Of a stretch of DNA of 60,000 bases, positions 36,201 through 42,650 are shown one piece after another (the first letter of the stretch is position 1; each line of letters opens with the position of its first letter). The notes below the pieces were generated by a model, which worked only from the letters and a program-made list of their open reading frames with translations, made no database searches and was not told where the DNA came from. This DNA comes from Antedon mediterranea (Eukaryota; Echinodermata; Crinoidea; Comatulida; Antedonidae): the NCBI RefSeq assembly GCF_964355755.1, contig NC_092680.1, forward strand, positions 751,001-811,000, given 5' to 3'. A program made the position numbers and the translations under genes.

Positions 36201-38666
36201 CAAAATAGAAAGTTCATAGTGATAACATAACTTGTGAAAATTAGACAAACTGTTTACCGTAACTAATGTAGTCTAGTTACATGATGAGGGAAGTCTCCAT
36301 GGTTACAGCTTACGTCATACATCACGCGCATGTTAAAAAATATCATGATTCCTATATCAAATTTGAAAATGAGATAATTTTGTAATATTAGTCAAATATC
36401 AATAATTTTACAGAAATTTTAGAGAAATTATTAAAAAAACTGATATTTTAGTCGGTTATATGCCGCAGACATTTGATGATAATGGAAATGGAAAGGACTC
36501 GATGCAGTAAATACCAACAAAAAAACTATATTCACCTGCTGTATTTATAATTCACCTGCTGTATTTATAATTCACCTGCTGTATTTATAATTCACCTGAT
36601 TTTCTACGTTACTTTGATGAACATTATACAATCACTTCTCTATTGTCGTGCACACACTCTTTTGTCAGCATTTTGGTCGTGAAATAATTATCTATTTTCC
36701 CACAATCTGTTAGATATCAGACCTTCTTAGAATGTACCAAATCTCTGTAGAATGAAATTATACTTTCTGAAAGATTTGAATTTCTTTTAAAGTAATTTTT
36801 CTTGTTTTTTTGTTTTTTGTTTGTTTTTTTTGTGTGTTATTGTTGATTATAAATAATTTACCTTATTGTTTTTAAGGGTCTCGAAGCTTTGCTTATTCTG
36901 AGTTCCCTTTATTTTGAGTTCCCTTTATTTTGAGTTCCCTTTATTTTGAGTTCCCTCTATTTTGAGTTCCCTCTATTTTGAGTTCCCTTTATTTTGAGTT
37001 CCCTTTATTTTGAGTTTCCTTTTTCCTTTTTGATGACATTTTGTTATATTTATCCTTGGGTTTTTGAAATACATTGTTTTTGATTGATTGAAATTAATAA
37101 TGAATATTTTTGCATACATTCGACAAAATTCATTTTCAAAATGTGTTGGTTTGTTTGTTTCAGCAAGAAGGAACACACTTTCAGATTTCTAGTTATGCTA
37201 CTTGTATATAAATTGAATGTATACTTTCTGGATTTAGAAGCGGGATGATCAATTGGCTAAAGGATAACATTTAAATACTGTTAACCCAAAGGCGATGACA
37301 AGTAATGAGGCCTAATACATATGGGAATATTTTCTAAATAAGATTTCTTGAATGTGTGTTGATATTAACAAGGGTCTTCATGTCTGTAGAGATCGTTTTT
37401 GTTGACGAGTATTCGCCACGAGTATAATTTATTTTAAGTTCGATCATTACTAAAGTAGGTCTAGGCCTAGCTTTGCCTTCTAATGAGTCATTTTAAAATC
37501 ATTCCGCATATCTTGTTTTCCGGTGAACGTAATTAGACAGATCAGATTATTATTTCTAAATATGGAGCTTAACTTCCATTTTTGTTACAAGCAGTTCCGA
37601 TACTGCATCACAAAAGAAATTTGAGATAGTGTTTACCGACCGATCGACCAACCGACAGACCACCCGACCGACATAGTGATCTGTAGAGTCGCGTTTGTAC
37701 GCAACTAAAAACAGAACAGTGTATTCTGTTGAGCCGTCAACAGCCAGTTAAAATGCGTTAGTAACGACTAACGAGTTGACATCAGCATTTGATACATAAT
37801 GTACAAAAACCTAGTTTTATAGTTGCCAATTACATGCCGTAACTGGGTTGCACATGTCTGGTTAATTTCGTTTTCGTAATTTTGAACGAAGAAAAATTGC
37901 ATTTCTAAAACGATTCAACAGTTAATAGGTAAATTTAAATGTATCGAAATAGGTTGATAAAGCTCTACCTTTATATATACGGTATTAACAAAAACTGTTC
38001 CTAATTTCCCTTATATAAAAAAAAGCTAGGCCAGGTTAACTTACAAGGTTAGCAGTGTTTTTTATCTTTAATCATGAAATGTATGTGCGTATGTATTTTG
38101 ATATCAACTGATTTATTAGTGTGCCAATTTACGATGTCATATGATGATCTATATAAAGTCTAAAGTTATCATACAAATCAAAAATCTTGTTTAATTTATG
38201 TTCTTTTATCATTCAGAAATTGCTTTCAAAAATTGGCAGACGATACCATTTTGACTCCAAGGAAGAATTTGACGAAACTGGAAAGGTTATGGTGCAGACG
38301 GTAGCCAACTTACAGACAGACATGGTTGGCGCGCTTCGTAAGATCAACAATAATATATTGGATGTACAAAGTATCCTAGGCGCACCAGAAAAAGGCGTAG
38401 ACGAAATGGGCAGCAATTTAATGCACGCGTTAAGGCTCTCAACTAGCGATAGCATTGATTCTGTTCGGTCTGGTTGTGAAGAGTCAACTAATTCTAAACT
38501 ACCTTCCAGCTATAGTATACCATTTCATGACGAAGATGAACACATTTTTGCTGAACGTTCAAAGAAAAAAGACAGTGACACGACAACCATTACTGACACG
38601 GACGAGAATCATGTTGGGAATAACTCTGTTAGTTTCGGAGTAGACTTCATCGATGATATGGAATAA
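9336..38666 (+). CDS. TRPC gene 1: canonical TRP cation channel (10 exons, complete)
   Basis: This entry joins 9336-9522, 16046-16170, 24056-24547, 27245-27599, 30508-30632, 31014-31480, 32778-32976, 33659-33832, 35755-35799 and 38217-38666. The pieces total 2619 nt, 872 codons plus stop, and join in frame. Domains: ankyrin-type repeats (about 10-145), TRP_2 (about 170-270), a conserved CQQ segment at 275-277, S1 to S3 (about 330-428), S4-S5 (about 500-572), pore helix [10 protein letters not shown] (592-601), S6 (about 622-645), TRP-box EWKYAR (656-661) and a coiled-coil-like tail. TRPC proteins are tetrameric Ca2+-permeable plasma-membrane channels gated downstream of phospholipase C. Length is in the usual family range. 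Odd points are the missing His/Cys zinc motif after the ankyrin repeats and a long S3-S4 linker. The family call is very secure; the vertebrate orthologue is not assigned. Confidence 0.93.
9706..9936. repeat. 19-bp minisatellite
   Basis: About twelve units of TTTAATTCCAATGGGGTCC run head to tail. Variants are TACT in place of TCCT and CAAATGGGG in place of CCAATGGGG. It lies about 180 bp inside intron 1. Confidence 0.92.
11349..11513 (+). mobile_element. MITE family 1 (copy 2)
   Basis: It begins AAAGCTCTGCCTACACTATC, contains two copies of the internal AAATRTGGTAGTGATAT unit, and ends GTGTAGACAGAGATTT. The last bases deviate from the consensus GAGCTT. Confidence 0.85.
12318..12552 (+). mobile_element. 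MITE family 1 (copy 3), interrupted by a nested element
   Basis: The two ends AAAGCTCTGTCTACACTATC and TTGTAGACAGAGCTTA are intact. Between GGGCACATCACATTTTT and TTTTTGTCAAATAAAGTTTG, where other copies have only T-rich sequence, a roughly 103-bp family-3 element sits at 12410-12512. Confidence 0.85.
12410..12512 (+). mobile_element. MITE-like family 3 element nested in a family 1 copy
   Basis: The element contains AGTCGCGT...AACGCGACT, then CTACAGCTCACTATGTCGG, (TCGG)n-like CGGTTGGTCGGTCGG, TAAACACTAAC and CACGCGACTGCAGCC. Two reverse-oriented relatives lie at 22637-22734 and 37626-37708. CGCGACT motifs at both sides suggest structured termini. Confidence 0.7.
13322..13400. mobile_element. 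MITE family 2, one-ended fragment
   Basis: AAAGCTTGGCTCTCACTAGC, GACGCAACGTAACG and CCCTTCCAAT match the left part of the copies at 17625 and 27669. No matching right terminus was found. Confidence 0.5.
14009..14092. repeat. 22-bp tandem repeat, about 4 units
   Basis: The unit is GCTGCCCATCGCTGACCATT followed by GT. The last unit is shortened to GCTGCCCATTGTGCTG. Confidence 0.88.
14218..14278. repeat. Perfect 18-bp inverted repeat with 25-bp loop
   Basis: ACAAATTAACTCAAAATA at 14218-14235 is followed by its exact reverse complement at 14261-14278. The loop contains CCTC-AGAGG, which could itself pair. Confidence 0.85.
15262..15335. repeat. Dispersed repeat shared with 30098-30190
   Basis: TCTCCATTGAGATMCA, CACTGCAGATACACACA and TTTTTCCAGTAATTTT align with TCTCCATTGAGATCCAGCC, CACTGATACCCACAGCA and TTTTTTCAGTAATTTGCC near 30110. 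The family is not recognised. Confidence 0.5.
15740..15912 (+). mobile_element. 3' end of a LINE with (GATT)n tail
   Basis: The segment TTGGGCTGCC-TTATACAAGCTTCGCTTTT, then a T/A-rich stretch, AATAAATGTTACTTT and six or seven GATT repeats (15886-15912) looks like the short 3' UTR and microsatellite tail of a CR1/jockey-like LINE. No coding part is present upstream. Confidence 0.5.
16046..16170 (+). CDS. TRPC gene 1, exon 2 (second ankyrin repeat)
   Basis: The acceptor is TTTCTCTAG|AG and the donor AATAAG|GTATGA. The 125-nt exon encodes residues 63-104, including EMLKLLLDY and [16 protein letters not shown], the helix pair of TRPC ankyrin repeat 2. It has the same 125-nt size and phases (1 in, 0 out) as exon 2 of gene 2. 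It is too short to stand out as an open frame and was found by matching the family sequence and splice phase. Confidence 0.88.
16766..17097 (+). mobile_element. MITE family 4 (copy A)
   Basis: The left end TTAAAGATGTATTCTCCC is roughly inverted at the right end GGGCGACAATACATCTTTAA. Inside are AATAGGTTATTTTGTAGTTT and TTTTTTGCTTTAAATTACAT, both shared with copy B at 22130-22467. Copy C at 40980-41303 is in reverse orientation. Length is about 330 bp with no coding capacity. Confidence 0.7.
17624..17844. mobile_element. MITE family 2 copy
   Basis: The ends are AAACCGTGGTTCCCACTAGC and GCTAGTGGGAACAACGTTTT. Inner ACGCAATGCAACGACGT and GTTGCGTAAATTGCGTTACG arms pair imperfectly. Opposing short open frames over it are artefacts of the inverted repeat. 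Confidence 0.75.
18650..18765. mobile_element. Degenerate MITE family 2 fragment
   Basis: GTGATTGGTCAACTAACCT and GAGTTGCGTCCAAGTGGAAG resemble the right half of family 2. The termini are eroded. Confidence 0.4.
19273..19416 (+). mobile_element. MITE family 1 (copy 4)
   Basis: This is a nearly consensus copy: AAAGCTCTGTCTACACTATC, GTGCCCAAATATGGTAGTG, CATGTCCATATATGGGCAC, a poly-T run, and TGTGTAGACAGAGCTTA. The whole element can fold as a long hairpin. Confidence 0.9.
20505..20700. repeat. GC-rich unclassified repeat with two related sub-units
   Basis: GGGTCTTTCACACCTGTTCC opens a locally GC-rich stretch (CCGGTCCGGCGCCGGC). Two related sub-units follow, each with ACCGC-TTCACACGGGAT and CTGGTAGAG, at about 20595-20641 and 20655-20690. 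It may be one end of a DNA transposon, but no matching opposite terminus was found. Confidence 0.4.
21031..21855 (+). pseudogene. 5'-truncated LINE reverse transcriptase (C-terminal part)
   Basis: An open frame of about 270 residues ends at TAG 21853-21855. It contains the C-terminal RT region of CR1/jockey-type non-LTR retrotransposons: [26 protein letters not shown] and WKPHI in the connection region, then [18 protein letters not shown] and [11 protein letters not shown]. The catalytic YADD part and the endonuclease domain lie upstream and are absent; a stop codon sits at 21028-21030. The frame is otherwise intact, so the insertion is fairly recent or was short-lived. It lies in intron 2 of gene 1 in the same orientation and is taken as dead on arrival. 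Confidence 0.85.
21856..22129 (+). mobile_element. 3' UTR of the truncated LINE
   Basis: The stop is followed by T-rich sequence and a GACAAGCCACTTTGGCTTC hairpin-like motif around 22000, typical of LINE 3' ends. The boundary is set by the start of the family-4 MITE at 22130 and is approximate. Confidence 0.5.
22130..22467 (+). mobile_element. MITE family 4 (copy B)
   Basis: It begins TTTAAAGACGTATTGTCACC. AATAGGCCATTTTGCCGTTT and TTTTTTGCTTTAAATTACAT align with copy A. The right end ATTGCTCTTTAAC is diverged. Confidence 0.6.
22637..22734 (-). mobile_element. MITE-like family 3 element
   Basis: This is the reverse complement of the element at 12410-12512: GGCTGCAGTCGCGTGCTCAA, GTTAGTGTTTACCGACCGAC, CATAGTGAGCTGTAGAGTCG. 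Confidence 0.7.
23306..23435 (-). mobile_element. MITE family 1 (copy 5), truncated
   Basis: CAAACTTTATGTGACAAAC, GATGTGCCCATATATGAAC and ATGATGTCATATCACTACCA are the reverse complement of family 1. Three further tandem CATATTTGKGCATATCACTAC units follow. The outer end with CTGTCTACAC is missing on both sides. Confidence 0.75.
24056..24547 (+). CDS. TRPC gene 1, exon 3 (ankyrin repeats 3-4 and TRP_2 domain)
   Basis: The acceptor is TTTTAACAG|GCA and the donor AAAAAG|GTAAGT. The 164 codons cover residues 105-268, phase 0 to 0. They include [20 protein letters not shown] (ankyrin), [12 protein letters not shown] (174-185) and [20 protein letters not shown] (205-224), the TRP_2 signature. Between residues 145 and 170, where TRPC channels normally carry a His and three Cys in an HxxxCxCxxC arrangement, the sequence is acidic ([14 protein letters not shown]) and lacks it. 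Confidence 0.95.
25012..25169. mobile_element. MITE family 2, full-length copy
   Basis: The ends are TAAGCTTGGTTCCCACTAC and CTAGTGGAAACCAAGCTTTA. The middle has GAGTTGGCCAATGACAAGCG and GGGATTGGTCAAATTACTTG. Confidence 0.8.
25562..25990. repeat. 39-bp minisatellite, 11 units
   Basis: The unit is GCATAGCAACAACCCGCC plus TAATGAATGCAGTTAAACAAT. Units 6 and 9 carry the same variant (CCACCAAATG), three units apart, which points to a secondary duplication of a three-unit block. As 39 is divisible by three, both strands are open over more than 390 bp; neither frame is a gene. The array is in intron 3 of gene 1. Confidence 0.95.
26738..26768. repeat. 31-nt perfect palindrome
   Basis: ATTTTGTATGAATTA, a central T, then its exact reverse complement. 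A third copy of one arm follows at 26776-26792. Confidence 0.75.
27245..27599 (+). CDS. TRPC gene 1, exon 4 (pre-S1 and S1 region)
   Basis: The acceptor is TTTTTTAAAACAG|TTC and the donor CTTA|GTAAGT, phase 0 to 1. It covers residues 269-386 and begins [18 protein letters not shown], the conserved TRPC segment linking the cytoplasmic domain to the membrane part. Hydrophobic stretches are at about 299-318 and 337-354 (S1), then an acidic extracellular-type loop with one potential N-glycosylation site (N365-E-T), and the start of S2 at 373-386. Confidence 0.92.
27668..27931. mobile_element. MITE family 2 copy with internal duplication
   Basis: It begins TAAAGCGTGGTTCTCACTTA and ends GTAGTGGGAACCAAGCTTTA. 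Inside, a 41-bp segment (CCCACTTGTGATTACGCAAT, ACAGCACTTTGCGT) is present twice in tandem at about 27812-27882. Confidence 0.75.
27984..28355. repeat. Approximately 61-bp tandem repeat, 6 units
   Basis: Units start AGCTGTACATAACCATACGG and contain ATACATTAACTGAAAAATAG and GGCTATAGTCCTACC. The spacings of successive units are 58, 61, 62, 62 and 62 bp. It lies in intron 4. Confidence 0.93.
29459..29530 (+). tRNA. tRNA-Asp-like sequence, anticodon AUC (probable pseudogene or SINE head)
   Basis: The 72 nt fold as a full cloverleaf: acceptor GCCCCAG/TTGGGGC, D-arm GTCT...GGAC, anticodon stem TCTGC/GCAGG, T-arm CCGAG-TTCGAGT-CTCGG, discriminator G. Internal promoter boxes (TGGTCTAATAGTTAGG; GAGTTCGAGTC) are good. 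The anticodon loop ATATCAA gives anticodon ATC, which would read Asp GAU but with A34. Eukaryotic tRNA-Asp normally carries GTC. It sits inside a duplicated, repeat-like element, so a tRNA-derived repeat is likelier than a working gene. Confidence 0.55.
29822..29892 (+). tRNA. tRNA-Asp-like sequence, second copy (acceptor stem damaged)
   Basis: It is the same cloverleaf with the same ATC anticodon. The 3' acceptor strand has lost one G (TTGGGC in place of TTGGGGC), so the acceptor stem is imperfect. The D-loop here is closer to the usual form (GCCTAATGGTTAGG). Confidence 0.5.
30098..30190. repeat. Dispersed repeat shared with 15262-15335
   Basis: See the copy at 15262. Here it is preceded by AAGGGCTAGTGTTGCCCGAA, AGCTCTGCTAAC and TTTTCTGGCTGTTTTGATTT (30037-30090), probably part of the same longer element. 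The family could not be named. Confidence 0.5.
30230..30262. repeat. (TA)n microsatellite
   Basis: An uninterrupted TA run of about 30 bp. Smaller TA runs at 29640, 30005 and 30370 border the tRNA-like elements. Confidence 0.9.
30304..30370 (-). pseudogene. tRNA-Asp-like sequence, third copy, truncated
   Basis: On the minus strand this is the same tRNA-like core with the same ATC anticodon. The 5' acceptor strand has been replaced by TATATATA, so it cannot form a complete tRNA. A second partial GCCCCAACCGAGT lies just outside at 30290-30302. Confidence 0.7.
30508..30632 (+). CDS. TRPC gene 1, exon 5 (S2-S3)
   Basis: The acceptor is CCTTTTTTCCGTAG|GCC and the donor ATACAG|GTAAAA, phase 1 to 0. 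It covers residues 387-428: [20 protein letters not shown], then the hydrophobic S3 segment [20 protein letters not shown]. The last bases of this exon and its donor are repeated 144 bp downstream. Confidence 0.9.
30600..30895 (+). repeat. Tandem duplication of exon 5 end, donor and intron 5 start
   Basis: The block TTTTTCATATCGATTACAAC, ATGGATACAG|GTAAAAGA...CGGTACTGTAGG...TATATCTGTTGTATTG...ATTGTGCCCCTAAATACT is followed by a second copy, TTTTCATATCGAATTGCAAC, ATGGATACAG|GTAGAAGA...CGGTACTGTAAG...TATATCTGTTGTATTG...ATTGTGCCTCAAAATACT. Donor GTs are at 30633 and 30777. Reading from exon 5 into the intron meets an in-frame TAG before the second donor. Confidence 0.88.
31014..31480 (+). CDS. 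TRPC gene 1, exon 6 (S3-S4 linker, S4, S5)
   Basis: The acceptor is TTTTATTTTCAG|ATG and the donor TAAAAC|GTAAGT, phase 0 to 2. Residues 429-583. The first 70 residues are a Ser/Thr-rich, partly basic linker with one potential N-glycosylation site (N446-S-T), longer than usual for TRPC. Then come S4 and S4-S5 ([40 protein letters not shown]) and S5 ([29 protein letters not shown]). [13 protein letters not shown] corresponds to the strongly conserved S4-S5 linker of TRPC channels. Confidence 0.95.
31481..32450. repeat. Minisatellite of 45-60-bp units starting at the exon 6 donor
   Basis: About 16 units of CCGAAAGTTTCCGAGTCCTG, TGTGTAGATCGGC(CTATA)GTCACATAA run from about 31560 to 32450. Two unit classes differ by presence of CTATA. 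The sequence directly after the exon 6 donor, AAGTTTCTGAGTCATGAGTG, TAGATCGACTTACTCACATC, looks like a diverged first unit. Intron 6 has little else. Confidence 0.92.
32778..32976 (+). CDS. TRPC gene 1, exon 7 (pore helix, selectivity region, S6)
   Basis: The acceptor is CTTCTTTTTTTCCAG|CCT and the donor ATTGAG|GTATGA, phase 2 to 0. Residues 584-650. [13 protein letters not shown] (589-601) is the pore helix and filter. [20 protein letters not shown] is S6, leading into MSNTYTKIE. The outer pore between S5 and S6 has no cysteine pair, unlike TRPC4/5-type channels. Confidence 0.95.
33659..33832 (+). CDS. TRPC gene 1, exon 8 (TRP-box helix)
   Basis: The acceptor is TGTTTTAG|GAA and the donor AATAGG|GTAAAC, phase 0 to 0. 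Residues 651-708: [15 protein letters not shown] contains the TRP box (EWKYAR, family consensus EWKFAR). It is followed by [20 protein letters not shown], the conserved proline-rich stretch after the TRP helix, and a Cys-containing basic segment. Confidence 0.93.
33833..35754. other. Intron 8 of TRPC gene 1
   Basis: GT-AG, 1922 bp. It contains one family-1 MITE (34835-34992). The rest is AT-rich sequence in which nothing else was recognised. A small extra exon cannot be excluded by eye. Confidence 0.7.
34835..34992 (+). mobile_element. MITE family 1 (copy 6)
   Basis: AAAGCTCTGTCTACACTATC begins the element. Two internal AAATATGGTAGTKATAT units follow, then CATGTCCATATAGTGGCACA and GTGTAGATAGAGCTTTA. 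The poly-T/TGTCACATA section before the right terminus is shortened. Confidence 0.88.
35755..35799 (+). CDS. TRPC gene 1, exon 9 (45-nt cassette)
   Basis: A long polypyrimidine tract and CTTACAG|GCT form the acceptor; the donor is ACAAA|GTAAAT. The 45-nt exon is phase 0 to 0 and encodes residues 709-723 ([15 protein letters not shown]), just before the conserved LLxKIGRRY segment of exon 10. Skipping it would keep the frame. It is placed on splice signals and rough fit to family length, so it is less certain than its neighbours. Confidence 0.55.
35881..35908. repeat. Short hairpin
   Basis: CATGGAGGAA and TTCCTCCATG are perfect 10-bp arms around an 8-nt loop. Confidence 0.7.
36529..36600. repeat. 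20-bp tandem repeat, 3.5 units
   Basis: The unit is TTCACCTGCTGTATTTATAA. Confidence 0.88.
36896..37020. repeat. 16-bp tandem repeat, about 8 units
   Basis: The unit is GAGTTCCCTTTATTTT, with two CTCTATTTT variants in the middle. Confidence 0.92.
37626..37708 (-). mobile_element. MITE-like family 3 element
   Basis: TAGTGTTTACCGACCGATCG, CCCGACCGACATAGTGATC and TGTAGAGTCGCGTTTGTACG match the elements at 12410 and 22637. The GCAGTCGCGTG end is missing. Confidence 0.65.
38217..38666 (+). CDS. TRPC gene 1, exon 10 (C-terminal tail and stop)
   Basis: The acceptor is TTTATCATTCAG|AAA, phase 0. Residues 724-872 and [23 protein letters not shown] corresponds to the conserved RLVKRY-type segment of TRPC tails. 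The following [20 protein letters not shown] and NNNILDVQ have the heptad spacing of the TRPC C-terminal coiled coil. The end is acidic and Ser-rich ([12 protein letters not shown]) and finishes DFIDDME, with no obvious PDZ-binding terminus. An in-frame ATG at 38187 lies in the intron and is not used in this model. Confidence 0.9.
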   Translation, partial: KLLSKIGRRYHFDSKEEFDETGKVMVQTVANLQTDMVGALRKINNNILDVQSILGAPEKGVDEMGSNLMHALRLSTSDSIDSVRSGCEESTNSKLPSSYSIPFHDEDEHIFAERSKKKDSDTTTITDTDENHVGNNSVSFGVDFIDDME

Positions 38667-38721
38667 TATTTTTATTTTTATTTGTTGACTAATATAATGT
38701 TTGTATAGATAAGGCGTTTCC

Positions 38722-38727
38722 AATAAA
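38722..38727 (+). terminator. Poly(A) signal of TRPC gene 1
   Basis: AATAAA lies 55 bp after the stop codon (TTCCAATAAAACAATTG). It would give a very short 3' UTR. Further AATAAA-like hexamers lie kilobases away. Confidence 0.65.
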
Positions 38728-39039
38728 ACAATTGATCCATTGTGCACGGAAATCAAGGAAAATAGAATTATTAACCAATCATCCAATAGTATTACAGTTG
38801 CAAAAAAACAAAATTAAAATCAAGGCTTATTTGAAACTTTGTCTTGAAACTCATAATACTAATGTCTAATTGTAATTATATACAGTTCATATTTCTGTAT
38901 AGTGTAATGGTATTTATAAAGACAACTCCGCTGTAAATACCACATTTTGTATGGTACAGTTACAATGAAACGTATCAGTCTTTCGTTTTGTGCTTTAAAC
39001 GAAATATGGACTTATATAAAAATGTCTTTAATACTTCCA

Positions 39040-39278
39040 CTCAAAGGACGCAATGCAATGCGAGTTGACCAATGACAAGAGACAGTCAGAATAATCCATC
39101 AGTTGTAATTGGTCAACTAACTTAAACTTGGTTCACACTAGGAGGAAACACAGGGACATAAGACGCAACGCAGGTGAATTGTATATTGCGGATTACGTCT
39201 TTGCGTTACGTCTTAGTGGGAACCACGCTTTACGTTGCCTCTACGTCCTTGCGTAGCGCATCTGTGGCAACCAAGCTT
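39040..39278. mobile_element. MITE family 2: one copy inserted in another
   Basis: A complete copy (39123-39232, AAACTTGGTTCACACTAGGA to TTAGTGGGAACCACGCTTTA) is flanked by family-2 sequence: CAATGCGAGTTGACCAATGA and GTAATTGGTCAACTAACTT on the left, ACGTTGCCTCTACGTCCTTG and GGCAACCAAGCTTA on the right. Confidence 0.7.
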
Positions 39279-39802
39279 AAATTAAAAAAAGACAGAAGCT
39301 GATATCAATGCTTGTTTTCTTATTGTAATGATAGTGTAATGATTATGATTGTACGTAGTATTGTAAAATGAATATGTCTATGAGGTGTCGCAGCTTACCA
39401 TAATGTTTAACTTTACCAACTCGGTCTACTGATAGTAGACGAGTGAACAATTCAGTCGGAGCGTCGTGAAGGATTAACGACCGAAACATTTTTTTTTAAT
39501 CCGTGACAATCAAAGGCTGCGCTGTATACGAATTCCGATCCGAAATGTGTGTAAAAATAAGTTTAGTCGATATATTATTAGCTTTTTCTTCTTATTTAAT
39601 CTGTCCTGCATTGTTGAAACACGTTTGATAAATATGTTATTTCAAATTTAGTATATTATCATTATAATGTAACTTGTGATTGTTTATGTAAAATAAAACG
39701 TATGATCGTTTATTGTCAAAGCATATGAATATTTGTTAACTAATTATTGTTAGTGTCGATTCATTCCACTCTCTTCTTCAAAATTCATTCCATGGGAATT
39801 TC

Positions 39803-39836
39803 CGTTGCGTTGTGTTCTAGTGGGAACCACGCTTTA
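39803..39836. mobile_element. MITE family 2, right terminus only
   Basis: GTTGCGTTGTGTTCTAGTGG followed by GAACCACGCTTTA is a solitary terminus. Confidence 0.6.
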
Positions 39837-40273
39837 GCTAGCCTATCCCGACACTACAGTTGTATCTTTCTCAAAAGGTACCTCTGTTCCAAATGGATAG
39901 TTCTATAGGACTCGACCACGCTCCACACTGTGTCTTGGTAATCTCTTTGTAATTAAATGAAAGTCAAAAGCAGTTTTTCTTTCCAAATATGGAGAGACTT
40001 TTGAAATTAGGTCAATAAAACATTTTAGTCTTAATTGTGGTAATTTGAGAACTTATTTTCTCCGGCAAATGCGTCGTTTCCTCACAAATTGCAAATATAT
40101 TTTAATCTTTGACAAGGATAATTTTTTTAACATGTCACCTTAAGCGCTTCTGCCAAGTTCCAAATAGATGTCCATAATTGATTAGTATTTCAAGGCCCTG
40201 ATTCAAGCGCAAAAAAGATAGAAAAAAGTGTATAAAAATATTATTACTTGGCAGTGGAAAGAAAGGAAGGTAG

Positions 40274-40345
40274 AAGCTTGGTTCCTACTAGAGCGGAAGC
40301 TTGTCCGCGTAGGACGCATGTCCGCGTATACTATGACGCATAACC
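40274..40345. mobile_element. MITE family 2, left terminus and derived CGCGTA repeats
   Basis: GAAGCTTGGTTCCTACTAGA is followed by related CTTGTCCGCGTAGGACGCAT and CCGCGTA motifs not seen in other copies. No right terminus was found. Confidence 0.5.
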
Positions 40346-40979
40346 GCGTATATTAATTGCTTTATGCTACTTTAATATTATTGCACATTATATAATGGCT
40401 TTCTCTGCTTTCCGACCAGCTCACTCCGTCATTAATTTAATATCATAACATATTATACCTATCAGCTAGGAAGAGTTACCTCTCGATTACTGTGCATTCT
40501 TTGTTCATTTGAAAAATGTTCCCCTAAAAGTTGGCCTAAAAGCAAGGTGGCAATGTTTGGTAGTCGGCGGAAAGTACGTCACGAATAGTAACAGATTTTC
40601 ATCACAAAGCTGTCTGATGACGCACTATAAATTACAATATCATAAAAATCTGACAACACAATGATTGTTAGATGTTATTTACATAAAGAGACATCAACGT
40701 TCTAAAAATAAATGAAGTATTTGCCTCTTTGGTTTCAAAGAAAGTGTCAAGTTTCATAAACATAACGATCACTTATTATCTGTAAAAGACTAGACACAAT
40801 AAAAAAATGGATTAAAGTTGCAATAACAATAGCACATCAGTTTAAGAATAAAACGATAACCAACTAAAATTAACAATTAAAGAAAAAACTCTGAGAATCT
40901 ACAAACAATAATTCATAAGTCAAAATAGCAAACATTTAATTATCTAAATTCGTGAGGGACAAATTTAAACGGTATTTTT

Positions 40980-41303
40980 CTTAATAATAGCCCTTGAAAT
41001 ATAATTTTTCGATTGTTTGTGTGTAGAATATGCCATTTTGAGGTCACATAGGGCCTAATAATTATTCACTTTGCCAACAAATTGGACTGAACAAATATTT
41101 ACCTCAAACAGTCAAACTGTCTGTCAAATAGATTTTGTTGTAATATTAACCAGTGATTTTGTAGCTTTATAAGTGAAATATTATTTTTTACGGTTTTTTT
41201 TAAAGGAAGTAGGCCTAACTTGATTAGAACTGCAAAATAGTCTATTAAAAGTGTGATTATATTAATCTTCATTCATTTTCTTAAAGAACAATACATCTTT
41301 AAC
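40980..41303 (-). mobile_element. MITE family 4 (copy C)
   Basis: The right end GAACAATACATCTTTAAC and the block CATTTTGAGGTCACATAGGG...ATTATTCACTTTGCC are the reverse complement of copy A. The left boundary is uncertain. Confidence 0.5.
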
Positions 41304-42650
41304 ATTTAATTTGTTACCTATAAGTTGTCTGTGTATACTTTCCTTTAAAAATGTAATCGCTAACAGAATTCATTTCGAAATAAATTTAAGTAGATATGAT
41401 ACGTAGTTGATTGCCTAAAGCAATTGTGTCTTTAACCCTTACTGAAATGTATGAACCCATGTCAACATCATTGAAAGCTAACGTGATAGGGTTTCAGGAA
41501 ACTAATGTTCTTGATATCAATATTCATTTCGGAATGTCACTCAGAATGTTAAGTAAAGTTTTTTAAAGTTTCATAAATTGTTTTAATAAAATTATGCATG
41601 GCAAAACAGATTGATGGATGTGGATCACATTTGTGGAACTATATATAATATTGTATGTATGTGTCTGGATTAGTTGTTGAAGAAGAATGAGAAGAAGAAT
41701 GAGGAAGATTTCGTGTTTTTTAGAAAGAAAGTTTAAGCCCAATACAATGAATAGAAAGGTACAGTACGTCATGGACATTCATTGTGCGCATGCGGGGACA
41801 TTGGAAGGTGCCTCACGGATTGGTCAATACAATTGAATACGAATGAATAATTAGATAATTTAAATATTAATATTTTGTTTGTTGGTGACAGAAATCCAGA
41901 GTGGGACCAATGGCGCTAAAGAAAACAAGCCCCAAATTTGGAAAAACTTTCTTAAAAAACGTTTAGACGTCTCCAATAGTGATGAAGTTGATTTAAACAT
42001 TTAGCTTTAAAAAAAAAGAACTACGGTCGATTGCGAGAACATCCATTTTAGAAGGTTTTAGTTCTTCAAATTTAATGTCAGTTGACACCATAGGCTGGTT
42101 AAATTTCTATTATTTTACAGTGTTTATACATAGAAATTATTACCTAAATATAGATACTGTAATAATACGCTTGGTCGATGGAATTCATACTTAATGAATA
42201 ATGTACATAGTTTACAATTTAAATGAATATATTTGAATGAATATTTAGCAAAACAATAACAATACCTAAGCACAACGAACGCATACACAATGCGATTGAT
42301 TTAATTTGGAGGGTTGGTATATAACGGCTATTAACATAATATCAGACATGTACTATTTTCAGTATGATGTCATTACACTAAAAATAAATACATTTATCGA
42401 TGAGTTATATATTTAACAATTTATGGTAAATTGATAATATTCCTTATATGCCTCATTTATGATATATTATTATAATGTTTAAATAACATTACTTATATAA
42501 TAACATTATAACATTATAATGTCTAAGTATCTGTAATATGTCAACACTTTATTTTATAGTTTATGCCGAAGAGTATTATTAACCAAATATGTCAGTTTCG
42601 TTTAGTTTATTTTCTATTTATTTATATTATTTATTTTATTTCTAGGTGAC

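Larger units (their letters stand above)
35800..38216. other. Intron 9 of TRPC gene 1
   Basis: GT-AG, 2417 bp. It contains a hairpin (35881-35908), two short tandem repeats and a family-3 element. Other sequence is featureless and AT-rich. Confidence 0.75.

Noticed and set aside
38213-38786. Alternative-frame and minus-strand open frames over exon 10
   Set aside because: They are shadows of the real coding frame, which fits splice phase and family sequence.
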